A DNA stretch of 58,206 bases, taken from an uncultured Clostridia bacterium (lineage in GTDB: Bacteria; Bacillota; Clostridia; Oscillospirales; Ruminococcaceae). This document shows, one piece after another, positions 49,275 to 57,962 of the stretch. Below the pieces are notes generated by a model. That model saw nothing but the letters and a program-made list of their open reading frames with translations, made no database searches and was not told the DNA's origin. Numbering within the stretch: the first letter of the stretch is position 1; each line of letters begins with the position of its first letter. A program made the translations under genes and the position numbers. Location: the NCBI GenBank assembly GCA_947588775.1, contig CANPZQ010000001.1:1-58206 (forward strand). Reading direction: 5' to 3'.

Positions 49275-50546
49275 TTATTTTTCCTTTTCCCCGTCGTCAT
49301 CGTCGCCGCCGTCCTCCTTCGGGTTGACGGTTATCCGAACGCGCTCGATGCGCTGCTCGTCGACGGAAACGACCTTGATGTGGAACCGCCCGCAGTCGAC
49401 CTCCTCGTCGGGTTCGGGAATGTGGTCGAGGTTCTCCATGACAAGCCCGCCGATTGAGTTGCAGTCGGTTTCGATTTCATCGGGGTCAAGGCCGATATTG
49501 TCAAGAAAATCGCGGATTGAGAGGTCGGCGGAAACCTCGTATTCGTCCTCCGAAAGCTTTACGAAAGAGGTGTCCTCCTCGTCGGTTTCGTCGTAGATTT
49601 CGCCGACAAGCTCCTCAATTATGTCCTCCATCGTGACGATTCCCTGGGTGCCGCCGTACTGGTCGACGACGACCGCCATATGGGTCTTGGCGCGTTGCAT
49701 CTGCTGCATAATATCCGAGATTGGCGTAAGCTCGAATATGTAGAGCGGCTTCTGGATTATTTCGTTGATGTCGCGGCGGCCGTTGAGATACATATCGAAG
49801 AAGTTTTTCTCATGGATTATCCCGACTATCGAGTCGATTGTTTTTTCATAAACGGGAAGCCGGGAGAAATGCGACGTAATAAACGCGTCCTTGATTTCCT
49901 CGGGGCTCTGGTCGATTTCCACCGCGGAGATATTCACGCGTGGAATTAAAATTTCGCTGATGGTTATGTCTGAAAACTCAAGCGCGGATTTGACGAGGTC
50001 GCTTTCGTTTTCGTCGAGGACACCCTCGTCCTCGATTTCGTCGATGATATATTTCAGCTCTTCTTCCGTCATCGTCGGGGAATCGTTCGAGCCCCCGCAG
50101 AGCTTTATAACGATGTTTTTAAGCCCGGTAAGCAGCCATACAAGCGGCGTTAAAAGCGTTTTGAGGCCGTAGAGCGGGTATGAAATCCACATTGTAACGG
50201 TTTCCGAAAATTCGTTCGCAATATTTTTCGGGATAATTTCGCCGAAGATGATTACCAAAACCGTCATAACCGCCGTGGATACGGGGACATAGCGCGCGCC
50301 CAAGCGCGATGAAATCATTACCGTCGCGACGGTAGTCGACGCGAGGTTTACGACGTTGTTGCCGATAAGAATCGTTGTGAGCGTTCTGTCGAAGCTGTCG
50401 GTGAGTTTAATAGCCATTCTTGCGCGTTTGCTTCCCTCGTCCGCGTAGCTCCGAAGGCGCACCTTGTTCACGGACGACAGAGCCGTTTCCGACGCGGAAA
50501 AGAGTGCGGAAAGTATCAGCAGTATGACTATTATGAAAACGTCCAT
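49275..50546 (-). CDS. Hemolysin-C/CNNM-type membrane protein with CBS and CorC domains
   Basis: 423 residues. An N-terminal DUF21/CNNM membrane domain has SALFSASETALSSVNKVRLR and four hydrophobic segments. Two CBS domains follow in the middle (TISEILIPRVNI near 195, VVDQYGGTQGIVTMEDIIEE near 305). A CorC_HlyC domain with EVDCGRFHIKVVSVDEQRIE and an acidic tail complete it. The family is linked to Mg2+ (or Co2+) homeostasis; the old hemolysin name is not informative. It has its own promoter and terminator. The ribosome-binding site before ATG 50546 is weak. Confidence 0.93.
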   Translation of the reverse strand: MDVFIIVILLILSALFSASETALSSVNKVRLRSYADEGSKRARMAIKLTDSFDRTLTTILIGNNVVNLASTTVATVMISSRLGARYVPVSTAVMTVLVIIFGEIIPKNIANEFSETVTMWISYPLYGLKTLLTPLVWLLTGLKNIVIKLCGGSNDSPTMTEEELKYIIDEIEDEGVLDENESDLVKSALEFSDITISEILIPRVNISAVEIDQSPEEIKDAFITSHFSRLPVYEKTIDSIVGIIHEKNFFDMYLNGRRDINEIIQKPLYIFELTPISDIMQQMQRAKTHMAVVVDQYGGTQGIVTMEDIIEELVGEIYDETDEEDTSFVKLSEDEYEVSADLSIRDFLDNIGLDPDEIETDCNSIGGLVMENLDHIPEPDEEVDCGRFHIKVVSVDEQRIERVRITVNPKEDGGDDDDGEKEK

Positions 50547-50628
50547 TAAAGAGTATCAAACCTTTCTGTGTATAAGCGGAATTTCGCGCACACCCGTTTT
50601 TCGCCTGCGCACAATTATACACGATGAC

Positions 50629-50657
50629 AGTATAGCACAAGAATAGAGGGATGTCAA
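50629..50657 (-). promoter_or_regulatory. Promoter of the CBS/CorC-domain gene
   Basis: On the minus strand: TTGACA (50652-50657), 17-bp spacer, TATACT (50629-50634). Confidence 0.75.
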
Positions 50658-50811
50658 GGGGTGGGGAGGGGGGCGGTGCGTCCATTCCGCCCGCAATATC
50701 CCAGTATTTAAATCTGCCACCAAAGTGACGCCTTGTAATTCTGATTTCCGACTTCTGACTTCTGCCCTCTTGATGTGGCCGCTTCGGCCACATCTTAATC
50801 CTCCCCTCCCC
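50658..50811. other. Intergenic DNA with a perfect hairpin
   Basis: The gap between two divergent promoters. GATGTGGCCG and CGGCCACATC (50772-50794) form a 10-bp hairpin with a CTT loop. A G-rich stretch near 50658-50680 and a CT-rich stretch near 50740-50770 flank it. No gene is seen. Confidence 0.5.
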
Positions 50812-50840
50812 TTGACTATTCCCCTCCAAAATGGTACAAT
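50812..50840 (+). promoter_or_regulatory. Promoter of the PHP / glycosyltransferase / YfhO genes
   Basis: TTGACT (50812-50817), 17-bp spacer, TACAAT (50835-50840). Confidence 0.75.
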
Positions 50841-50871
50841 ACTGTATATATCCAAAAAAGAAGGGCGAGTT

Positions 50872-51621
50872 ATGTTATTCAAATACGAAACGCACATGCA
50901 TACGTCGCAGGGGTCGGCTTGCTCCTCCTGCTCGGGGGCGAAGATGGTGGAGCGGCTTTATGAGCTCGGGTATTCGGGGTGCTTTATTACCGACCACTTC
51001 TTCGGGGGGAATACCGCCGTCGACCGGTCGCTTCCCTGGGAAACAAAGGTCCGGCTCTTCTGTCAGGGCTACGAGGACGCGAAGCGGCGGGGCGATGAGC
51101 TTGGGCTCGACGTTTTCTTCGGGCTCGAATACGGCTGGTTCTCCACAGAATTTCTGACATACGGAATTGACATGGAATTTTTGCTCGCGCATCCCGAAAT
51201 CGACAACATGCCGCTCGACCGGTTTGCCGCGCTTGTTCATGAAAACGGCGGATTTTTGGTTCATGCGCACCCGTTCCGCGAGGCGGATTATATCTCCGTC
51301 ATCAGGCTCTATCCCCATGCCGTCGACGCGGTTGAGGCCGTGAACGCGAGCCATGTGAATCCCGCCTTCGACGCACGCGCAAGGTTCTACGCCGAATCCT
51401 ACGGACTGCCGGCGACAGGCGGCTCCGACGCGCATCATATCTGGAACCACCCCGGCGGAGGAATCGCCCTCGACGAAAAGCTGAGCTCCCCCGCCGACTA
51501 TCTCGAAAGGCTGAAAAGCGGGCGGATAACGAAAATTCTCGAACGCGACGAGAGCGTCGCGCTCCCATGGCCCGCGGACATGTGGAAGGACGCCGTGCGC
51601 CCCGACATGAGCCTGCTGTAA
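50872..51621 (+). CDS. PHP-domain metal-dependent phosphoesterase
   Basis: 249 residues with the PHP metal-binding pattern: ETHMHTSQGSA near the N terminus, FITDHFFGG near residue 40, LVHAHPFREADY near 125 and GGSDAHHIWNHP near 185. PHP proteins hydrolyse phosphoesters (nucleotides, histidinol phosphate, 5'-3' trimming); the exact substrate here is unclear. The start is ATG 50872, with AAGGGCGAG upstream, about 30 bp after the -10. It is followed by the glycosyltransferase gene after 10 bp, so the two are cotranscribed. Confidence 0.88.
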   Translation: MLFKYETHMHTSQGSACSSCSGAKMVERLYELGYSGCFITDHFFGGNTAVDRSLPWETKVRLFCQGYEDAKRRGDELGLDVFFGLEYGWFSTEFLTYGIDMEFLLAHPEIDNMPLDRFAALVHENGGFLVHAHPFREADYISVIRLYPHAVDAVEAVNASHVNPAFDARARFYAESYGLPATGGSDAHHIWNHPGGGIALDEKLSSPADYLERLKSGRITKILERDESVALPWPADMWKDAVRPDMSLL

Positions 51622-51631
51622 AGGAGTAAGA

Positions 51632-52543
51632 ATGATTTCTGTGATTATTCCCTCCTACAACGAGGAGGAAAACATCGCCGCAGCCGCTTCGGAGATTTCC
51701 GGGGTGATGGAAAAGACCGGCGAGGACTACGAAATCGTCTTTGTCGACGACGGTTCAAAGGATAAAACCTGGGAAAAAATTCTCGCCGTTTCGGGGGAGA
51801 AAATCCGCGGGCTTCGGTTTTCGCGGAATTTCGGCAAGGAGGCCGCCATCCGCGCGGGGCTCGATTCCGCGCTCGGCGACGCGGTCGTCGTAATCGACTG
51901 CGATTTGCAGCACCCGCCCGAAGCTATCCCCGAAATGCTCGAAAAATGGCGCGGCGGCGCGGACGTAGTCGAGGGAAAGAAGTCCTTTCGCGGGCGCGAG
52001 GCGAAAAGCTACGGCTTTTTGGCGAATATCTTCAATTCGATGATGAGCCGCGCGACGGGATTCGATATGTCCAACGCCTCCGATTTCATGCTCCTCGACC
52101 GCAAGGCGGTGGAGGCGGTGAGGCTCTACGGCGAGGGCGGAAGCTTTTTCCGCGCGCTCGCGCAGTTCGTCGGCTTTAATACCGAAACGGTGGAATACGA
52201 GGTGTCGGCCCGCGAACGCGGCAAGGGAAAGTTTACGTTCGGCAGCCTTTTTTCCTGCGCCGTGAAAACAATAGCCTCGTTCACCGATTTTCCGCTCTAT
52301 ATCGGGCTGTTCGCGGGGGCGGGGACATGTATAGCCGCCGCGGTGCTGTTTGTTTTGAAGCTTTTTAAGGTGCAGCTCGGGTCGTTCGACGGCGCAGAAA
52401 TCGCGATTATCTTTCTCGGCGGGCTGATTCTCTGCGCGACGGGCGCGCTCGGCTTCTACCTTTCGAGAATTTATGAGGAAGTAAAAAAACGCCCGAAATA
52501 TATTATTTTCGGGGATACCCGCGACAGGGAGGTTAAAAAGTGA
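51632..52543 (+). CDS. GT2 polyprenyl-phosphate glycosyltransferase, CsbB/GtrB type
   Basis: 303 residues. A GT-A domain with SVIIPSYNEEENI, FVDDGSKDKTW, the metal-binding DCDLQHPP and the acceptor region RFSRNFGKEAAIRAGLDS is followed by two C-terminal transmembrane helices (about 225-250 and 260-285). Such enzymes load a sugar onto undecaprenyl phosphate. In Bacillus and Listeria a CsbB-like enzyme works with YfhO-type proteins to glycosylate lipoteichoic or related polymers; here the YfhO-like gene follows with a GTGA overlap. A GtcA-type flippase is not in the window. Confidence 0.92.
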   Translation: MISVIIPSYNEEENIAAAASEISGVMEKTGEDYEIVFVDDGSKDKTWEKILAVSGEKIRGLRFSRNFGKEAAIRAGLDSALGDAVVVIDCDLQHPPEAIPEMLEKWRGGADVVEGKKSFRGREAKSYGFLANIFNSMMSRATGFDMSNASDFMLLDRKAVEAVRLYGEGGSFFRALAQFVGFNTETVEYEVSARERGKGKFTFGSLFSCAVKTIASFTDFPLYIGLFAGAGTCIAAAVLFVLKLFKVQLGSFDGAEIAIIFLGGLILCATGALGFYLSRIYEEVKKRPKYIIFGDTRDREVKK

Positions 52544-55392
52544 CAGAAAACGAATTCAATGAGATAAATCCCGCGCAGACGGCCGAGGCCGAAAACGCCG
52601 GGGAGGAAGCCGGCGAAGCCGTCGCCGAAAAAAAGTCCCTCGGGGAGCGGATTTCCGGCTTCTTCGGGGAAAACCCGGTCGGAAAATGGGTTTATAAGCA
52701 CCGCGTCGGGCTTTCGGCGTTTTTCCTGCCGGTTCTGATAATGTATCTCGTATACGCCTGCTTCGGGGTTCACCCGTTCGGGGACATGTCCGTTCTTGTT
52801 CTCGACCTCAACGGACAGTACGTCAGCTACTACGAGGCGTTCCGCGACGCAATATGGGGCGACGGGAGCCTTACCTACAGCTGGTCGAGGAACCTCTCGG
52901 GCGAAACTATGGGAATGTTCGGCTACTATCTCGCGAGCCCGTTTATGTGGATAGTGGTGCTTCTGCCGCGCACAATGATTCTGGGCGCGCTTGAAATAAT
53001 GGAGCTTGCAAAGGTCGGCTGCTGCGGGCTTTCGATGGCGTATTACCTAAGAAGAAGCAAGGGCGCGAAGCCGTCATCTCAGGTGATTTTCTCGGTTTCC
53101 TACGCGCTTATGACCTATATCGTCGTGGAGCTTATGAACCCGATGTGGATAGACGGTATGATTTGGCTGCCGATAATTCTTCTCGGGATTGAGCGGCTTG
53201 TAGACGAGGGCAAAATGCTCCCGTTCATACTTCCGCTTACCGTGATGTTCATCTCCCACTTCTACATCGGCTACATGATAGGCTTTTTCTGCGCGCTTTA
53301 CTTTATCTACTATATCTTCTCCCGACCGGGACATATTATCGCCCCGCGCTGGCTTTCGGGAGGGGCTAAGTTTGCCGGCTCGGCGGTTATTTCGGTTCTC
53401 GCCTCGGCGATTGTGCTTATACCCGTCTACAACTCCCTGAGCCTCGGAAAGCTCGAATTTTCCACCCCCGACTTCACCCCGAAGCACCAGTTCGACATTT
53501 TCCAGTTCCTCTCAAAGCTCTATACAAACAGCTACGACAACGTCCGCCCCGAGGGGCTGCCGATGATTGCCTGCGGGACGATTGTGATGATGCTTCTGCC
53601 GCTGTTTTTCCTCAATTCAAAGATAAAGGCGAAGGAAAAGATTGCGAACGCGCTTTTGATGCTCGCCGTTTTCGGGAGCATGTACGTTTCCACCGTCGAC
53701 ATCGCGTGGCACGGCTTCCAGGTGCCGAACTGGCTTCCGTACAGGTATTCCTTCACGTTCTCGTTTATGATGATAATCTGCGCGTTCCGGGCATTTGAAA
53801 ACCTCGACGGCGTTTCCGAAAAGGACGTCGGGCTTACGGCGTTCGGGTGGATTGCGCTTCTGGCGTTCATTAACCATCAGCAGTATCTTCACATGTATCT
53901 CTTTGAAACGGTGTGGTTCTGCGTTTTGGCGTTATGCGTATTCGCGGGGCTTCTTTGCGTCTGCAAAAAATATCCCCGCAGCGTTTCGGTTTTCGTAACG
54001 GGAGCGGCGGTTTGCGTTGAAATATTCATAAACAGCCTCTGGACGGTTTATTCAATCGACTACGACGTCGTATACAGCACCTATTCGTCCTATGTTCCCT
54101 ACTTCAAGAACGGCCGTGAAATCGTCCGCCAGCTCGAAGAGCGCGACGACGGGCTCTACCGCGTCGAAAAGACCTTCCACCGGACCGTAAACGACCCCAT
54201 CGGAATGGGCTACGCGGGGATTTCACACTCGAGCTCAACGATGAACACCCCGGTTCTTACGATGCTTAAATCCCTCGGCTACGGAATGCAGGGGCATTTC
54301 ACGAAATATACCGGACAGACCCCGCTTACCGACATGCTATTCGGCATCAAGTACCTTATGTATAAGGAAAACCGCGCCGAAGCAAGCGACGAGGGCGTTC
54401 CCCCGAGCGAGGACGATATAAAGCGCATAAGCTATGAAAACGAGATAAAACGCCCGTGGGACGGCTACAGCCTTATTATGTCCCCCGAAACGACCGGGGT
54501 TGACGATATAGAGGTTTACGAAAACCCCTACGCCCTCGCAGTCGGATATATGGCCGACCCGGATATTTTAGACGTTAAGCTTGATTCCGTCGACCCGTTC
54601 CGGAATCAGGAAAACCTCCTCGGGGCGATTATCGGCGACAGGTCGGGGCGGATTTTCCGCCAGATTTATCCGCGCTTTACCGATACCACCAACTGCACCA
54701 CTGCGACGACGGGCGACCATATCATGTATACCACCGCGGTGGAGGGGAAGGACAGCTACGTCGAATTTACCGTCGACGTTGAAACCGACCAGCCGGTGTT
54801 CGCGTTCTTCCCGACGATTTACCAGCGTCAGTGCAATATGTGGCTCAAGGCGGATTCATGGGACATCGACAACTACGCGTTCGTCGACTACTTCTTCAAG
54901 GGCGAAAACTACAGCATCTTAAACCTCGGCTCCTTCGAGCCGGGAGAGAGCTTCAAGCTCAGAATGACGCTCGCAAACGGCGAGGCGATTTTCTCCGACG
55001 TTCTGTTCTACTCCCTTAACGCGGACGCGCTCGAAGAGGCGTATAACAAAATCAAGGGCGGAAACTGGAACATCACAGAGCACACCGACACCCATCTTAA
55101 AGGAAACGTAACCGCCGCGAAGGACGGATACCTTATGACGACGATTCCCGAGGAGCCGGGCTGGACGGTTTGGGTCGACGGAGAAAAGGTTGAAACGGTA
55201 ACTCTTCTGGATTCGCTGATAGGGATTCCCCTTGACGCCGGAGAGCACGAAATCGAGATGAAATTCCTTCCGGACTATCTTATTCTCGCGATAATCGTCG
55301 AGCTAATCGGGCTGTCGTTTATCGGCATTGTCGCCGTATTCGAGGTCAAAAACGGCGCGCTTTTAAAAAAGATTATCCGCAAAACTGCTTGA
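52540..55392 (+). CDS. YfhO-family multi-pass membrane glycosyltransferase
   Basis: 950 residues: an acidic N-terminal tail (about 1-50), some 13 membrane helices, and a C-terminal extracellular domain (about 560-910) before a last helix. An early-loop Asp in VLDLNGQYVSYYEAFRDAIW and the YSWSRNLSGETMGMFGYYLA segment are family hallmarks. YfhO proteins act as GT-C-like enzymes that move a sugar from a polyprenyl carrier to a surface polymer. The start is GTG 52540, overlapping the stop of the GT2 gene (GTGA), with GGGAGG upstream. Confidence 0.92.
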   Translation: MTENEFNEINPAQTAEAENAGEEAGEAVAEKKSLGERISGFFGENPVGKWVYKHRVGLSAFFLPVLIMYLVYACFGVHPFGDMSVLVLDLNGQYVSYYEAFRDAIWGDGSLTYSWSRNLSGETMGMFGYYLASPFMWIVVLLPRTMILGALEIMELAKVGCCGLSMAYYLRRSKGAKPSSQVIFSVSYALMTYIVVELMNPMWIDGMIWLPIILLGIERLVDEGKMLPFILPLTVMFISHFYIGYMIGFFCALYFIYYIFSRPGHIIAPRWLSGGAKFAGSAVISVLASAIVLIPVYNSLSLGKLEFSTPDFTPKHQFDIFQFLSKLYTNSYDNVRPEGLPMIACGTIVMMLLPLFFLNSKIKAKEKIANALLMLAVFGSMYVSTVDIAWHGFQVPNWLPYRYSFTFSFMMIICAFRAFENLDGVSEKDVGLTAFGWIALLAFINHQQYLHMYLFETVWFCVLALCVFAGLLCVCKKYPRSVSVFVTGAAVCVEIFINSLWTVYSIDYDVVYSTYSSYVPYFKNGREIVRQLEERDDGLYRVEKTFHRTVNDPIGMGYAGISHSSSTMNTPVLTMLKSLGYGMQGHFTKYTGQTPLTDMLFGIKYLMYKENRAEASDEGVPPSEDDIKRISYENEIKRPWDGYSLIMSPETTGVDDIEVYENPYALAVGYMADPDILDVKLDSVDPFRNQENLLGAIIGDRSGRIFRQIYPRFTDTTNCTTATTGDHIMYTTAVEGKDSYVEFTVDVETDQPVFAFFPTIYQRQCNMWLKADSWDIDNYAFVDYFFKGENYSILNLGSFEPGESFKLRMTLANGEAIFSDVLFYSLNADALEEAYNKIKGGNWNITEHTDTHLKGNVTAAKDGYLMTTIPEEPGWTVWVDGEKVETVTLLDSLIGIPLDAGEHEIEMKFLPDYLILAIIVELIGLSFIGIVAVFEVKNGALLKKIIRKTA

Positions 55393-55417
55393 CGGCGGCG
55401 AGGATTTGTGGTATCAT
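55389..55417 (+). promoter_or_regulatory. Promoter of pduL
   Basis: TTGACG (55389-55394), 17-bp spacer, TATCAT (55412-55417). The -35 overlaps the stop codon of the YfhO gene. Confidence 0.65.
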
Positions 55418-55459
55418 TGTCTATGAAAAATTTTCCCGAAAAAAAGGAGATATTGCGTT

Positions 55460-56032
55460 ATGAAATTCATCGTTGAAACATCCGCGAGGCACGTTCACGT
55501 TACCGAGGAGGATTTAAAGGTTCTCTTCGGCGAAAACGCAACGCTTACCAAGAAAAAAGACCTTTCCCAGCCCGGGCAGTTCGCCTGTGAGGAGCGCGTT
55601 ACCGTCGTCGGCCCGAAGAAGGAGCTCGCCAACGTTTCTATCCTCGGCCCCTGCCGCAAGGCTACGCAGGTCGAGCTTTCCGCCACCGACGCGCGTTCCG
55701 TCGGAATTACCGCCCCCGTCCGCGAATCGGGCGACCTCGCCGGCTCGGGAGCCTGCAAGCTTGTCGGCCCCTGCGGCGAAATTGAGCTCAAAGAGGGCGT
55801 AATCATCGCAAAACGCCACATTCATCTCACCCCCGAGGACGCCGCCTCGCTCGGCGTTAAGGATAAGGACATCGTCTGGGTAAGATGCGACACCCCCGAG
55901 AGAAGCGCGATTCTGGGCGACGTAGTATGCCGCGTAAGCTCTTCCTACGCCACCGCGATGCACATCGACACCGACGAATCCAACGCCATCGGCTCCGCAA
56001 GAGAGCAGTGGGGCGAAATCGTCAGAATCTGA
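55460..56032 (+). CDS. pduL: Phosphate propanoyl/acetyltransferase, PduL family
   Basis: 190 residues. Two PduL repeats each carry metal-binding His: ETSARHVHVTEEDL at the N terminus and IIAKRHIHLTPEDA near residue 115. The ILGPCRKATQVELS and REQWGEIVRI segments are also typical. PduL converts acyl-CoA plus phosphate to acyl phosphate and CoA. There is no N-terminal shell-targeting extension and no microcompartment gene nearby, so this is likely the housekeeping phosphotransacetylase feeding acetate kinase. It has its own promoter and terminator. Confidence 0.95.
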   Translation: MKFIVETSARHVHVTEEDLKVLFGENATLTKKKDLSQPGQFACEERVTVVGPKKELANVSILGPCRKATQVELSATDARSVGITAPVRESGDLAGSGACKLVGPCGEIELKEGVIIAKRHIHLTPEDAASLGVKDKDIVWVRCDTPERSAILGDVVCRVSSSYATAMHIDTDESNAIGSAREQWGEIVRI

Positions 56033-56053
56033 TTGGAAAAATAAGGATAAATC

Positions 56054-56085
56054 AAAGGCCGCGCCGAAAAAGCACGGCCTTTTTG
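56054..56085 (+). terminator. Terminator of pduL
   Basis: AAAGGCCG pairs with CGGCCTTT around CGCCGAAAAAGCA, followed by T-rich sequence. Confidence 0.8.
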
Positions 56086-56139
56086 ATTTTGCGAAAGCTT
56101 TATATGAGCATTTGTCAAATAAGCGGTAAGTTTACGCCA

Positions 56140-56168
56140 TTGTTTTTTCGGGGGAATTGTTGTACAAT
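56140..56168 (+). promoter_or_regulatory. Promoter of the small surface-protein gene
   Basis: TTGTTT (56140-56145), 17-bp spacer, TACAAT (56163-56168). Confidence 0.6.
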
Positions 56169-56217
56169 GTACTCAGGTAAAAATTTACCCAATCAAAGTT
56201 TTTTGGAGGAATTAACA

Positions 56218-56904
56218 ATGAAGAAAATTTTTGCAATCGCCCTCGCGGCAATGCTCGCAGTCGCGCTCTGCGTAAACGTATTCGCGGCTGAGGCTACCGT
56301 AAGCGGCTCATTCACCGTTACCTTCACCGATAACGATTTCGACAGCGCGATTACTCCCGGAACCTACACTTCCGACAAAATCGCTTCCATCGACGGCTAC
56401 GGCACCCAGTTCGCCGAGCTCGCTTCCATCATCGAAACCGTTGCTCCCATGGACAAGGTAACCCATGTAGACGTAACCGTTAAGGCCAGCAACACCGACC
56501 CCTGCTGGAACGGCGCGGGTCAGAAGGTTGAGCTTATCCAGAACGAGAGAACCGGCACCCAGCTCGCCGTTGCAGACTTCGCCGACGGCGTTGCCACCGT
56601 TTCCGCCGACATTCCCGCCGGCACCACCAAGCTTGTTCTCAACCCCTTCGCCTTCTCCTCCACCGCCGGTGAAATCACCTTCGACGTTGAGGTTAAGGTA
56701 ACCGGCGACTTCGAGGCTGCCGCCGCTCCCGCCGAGGAAGCCCCCGCCGACACCACCGAGGAAGCCCCTGCCGACACCACTGCTGAGGCTCCCGCCACTA
56801 CCGAAGCTCCCGCTGCCACCGAGGCTCCTAAGACCGGCCTCGCCTTTGCGGTTGTTCCCGCCGTCATGGCTCTCGCCGCCGTTGCGGTTGCCAAGAAGCA
56901 CTGA
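56218..56904 (+). CDS. Small secreted protein with a PKTG-type C-terminal anchor
   Basis: 228 residues: signal peptide (about 1-24, cleavage after FAA likely), a beta-rich domain (about 25-165) with one Cys, a low-complexity linker of repeated Pro/Ala/Glu/Thr units (about 165-205), then EAPKTG, a hydrophobic stretch and a KKH tail. The tail follows the same pattern as the large surface protein at 28.7-30.7 kb. Codons are strongly biased to GCC, ACC and GTT, as in highly expressed genes. The start is ATG 56218, with GGAGG 7 bases upstream. No enzymatic domain was recognised. Confidence 0.88.
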   Translation: MKKIFAIALAAMLAVALCVNVFAAEATVSGSFTVTFTDNDFDSAITPGTYTSDKIASIDGYGTQFAELASIIETVAPMDKVTHVDVTVKASNTDPCWNGAGQKVELIQNERTGTQLAVADFADGVATVSADIPAGTTKLVLNPFAFSSTAGEITFDVEVKVTGDFEAAAAPAEEAPADTTEEAPADTTAEAPATTEAPAATEAPKTGLAFAVVPAVMALAAVAVAKKH

Positions 56905-56934
56905 TTCGGGGAAGCTGTGGGAAAATGATAAAGA

Positions 56935-56963
56935 AAGGCACCTCCGTTTGGGGGTGCTTTTTT
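56935..56963 (+). terminator. Terminator of the small surface-protein gene
   Basis: AAGGCACCTCC pairs with GGGGGTGCTTT around GTTT, followed by T6. Confidence 0.85.
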
Positions 56964-57004
56964 GTGGGGGTGGGCGATGGGGGTGTTTTGGGTGCGATTT
57001 GACC

Positions 57005-57087
57005 GCGCGGCGGAAAAAGCTGCTTTCTGCGCCCCACCCGCCCGCCCATGAAGATTTCGCGCTATTTCCCCGCTTTTTCCGCCGCGC
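57005..57087 (-). repeat. G-tract hairpin repeat, copy 12
   Basis: A 16-bp perfect stem, GCGCGGCGGAAAAAGC (57005-57020) with 57072-57087; the G tract reads on the minus strand. The stem is identical to copy 3, 51 kb away. Confidence 0.85.
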
Positions 57088-57109
57088 TTCTCTCGTTACT
57101 GCCATCGCA

Positions 57110-57193
57110 GGCGCGGCAAATGGGGCGGGAGGTCAGCGGGAAACCTTAGCGGGCGGGCGGGTGGGCGCAGGCACCAGCCCCATTTGCCGCGCC
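57110..57193 (+). repeat. G-tract hairpin repeat, copy 13
   Basis: A 17-bp perfect stem, GGCGCGGCAAATGGGGC (57110-57126) with 57177-57193. The loop carries GGGCGGGCGGGTGGG followed by CGCAGG. It lies 22 bp from copy 12 in opposite orientation. Confidence 0.85.
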
Positions 57194-57248
57194 GTCCTCA
57201 CCCGCAAAGCCCCGCCCCTCCATCAACCACCCCCGCGCCCTGCCATAC

Positions 57249-57286
57249 AAAAAATCCCCCCGCCGGCTCCGCTGCCGACGGGGGAC
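57249..57286 (-). terminator. Terminator of thiT
   Basis: On the minus strand, TCCCCCGTCGGC (57274-57285) pairs with GCCGGCGGGGGGA (57255-57267), followed by TTTTTTG. Confidence 0.88.
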
Positions 57287-57301
57287 GCTTTTGCGAATCC
57301 C

Positions 57302-57874
57302 TTAAATCTGCTTTGCAAGCACTCTCGTGCGGTAGTAGGGGACCGCGGCGAAGGTGCCGAGGATAATCAGGTCGATTATCATTACGGCGATTACGAGAAT
57401 GCCGTTCAGGAACATCGACCAGAGCCATTCGTCGGAAATCGGGAGGCCAATCATCGCGGACATGCCGGAAAATTCTGCGGGCATGTACTCGCCCCAGAGG
57501 AGGCCGCCCGAGAGGGTGAGCGAAACCCATCTTCCGAACGAGCCGAGCATCGTTCCCCAGAGCCAGCCGAGCTTCTTTCCGGCCGCAAAGCCGCAGAGGA
57601 AGATGAGGGTGTAGGCGACGACGTAGTCAAGAAGCATTGACTGCCAGCTGATTGAGATGCCGCCGCCGAGGACATACTGCAAAACGCCGTTCACGAAGCA
57701 GCAGAGCAGGCTGTACTTCGGTCCCCAGCGCAGGCAGTAGATTAGAATCGGAACCAGCGCGAAGTCGATTGAGCCGCCGAGCGGGAAGCGGTAGAGGCGG
57801 ATGTAGCCGAGGACGGTCGCAATCGCAATCATGATTGCGCCCTCGACGAGTGCCAGAAGCTTTTTGTTTTTCAC
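57302..57874 (-). CDS. thiT: Thiamine ECF transporter S component ThiT
   Basis: 190 residues with about six membrane helices and the ThiT-type segments GGSIDFALVPILIYCLRWG near residue 34 and SWQSMLLDYVVAYTLIFLCG near 76, which form the thiamine pocket. ThiT is the substrate-capture subunit that shares an ECF energising module encoded elsewhere. The TPP riboswitch directly upstream supports the assignment strongly. The start is GTG 57874, with AAAGGA upstream at a rather long spacing. Confidence 0.93.
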   Translation of the reverse strand: MKNKKLLALVEGAIMIAIATVLGYIRLYRFPLGGSIDFALVPILIYCLRWGPKYSLLCCFVNGVLQYVLGGGISISWQSMLLDYVVAYTLIFLCGFAAGKKLGWLWGTMLGSFGRWVSLTLSGGLLWGEYMPAEFSGMSAMIGLPISDEWLWSMFLNGILVIAVMIIDLIILGTFAAVPYYRTRVLAKQI

Positions 57875-57904
57875 GGAAATAACCGTCCTTTCTTAATTCG
57901 GGCA

Positions 57905-57938
57905 TAAAAAACGCCCTGAAATGGTGTCATTCCTGAGC
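57905..57938 (-). terminator. Riboswitch-controlled terminator before thiT
   Basis: On the minus strand, GCTCAGGAATG pairs with CATTTCAGGGC around ACAC (one mismatch, G-T pairs), followed by GTTTTTTATG. It is placed for transcription attenuation by the TPP aptamer upstream. Confidence 0.75.
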
Positions 57939-57962
57939 GAAATTAACGGTAATGAAGCAAAA

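Noticed and set aside
55460..56032. PduL as a sign of a bacterial microcompartment
   Set aside because: There is no shell-targeting extension and no shell or signature enzyme gene nearby; a housekeeping role fits better.
55885..56904. A 339-codon version of the small surface protein starting inside pduL
   Set aside because: A signal peptide with a good ribosome-binding site begins at 56218, after a terminator and a promoter. The longer frame is an accidental upstream extension.
5390..57193. G-tract hairpins as a CRISPR array or as rho-independent terminators
   Set aside because: Spacing and orientation are irregular and there is no spacer/repeat periodicity. Most copies lack a T-run after the stem.
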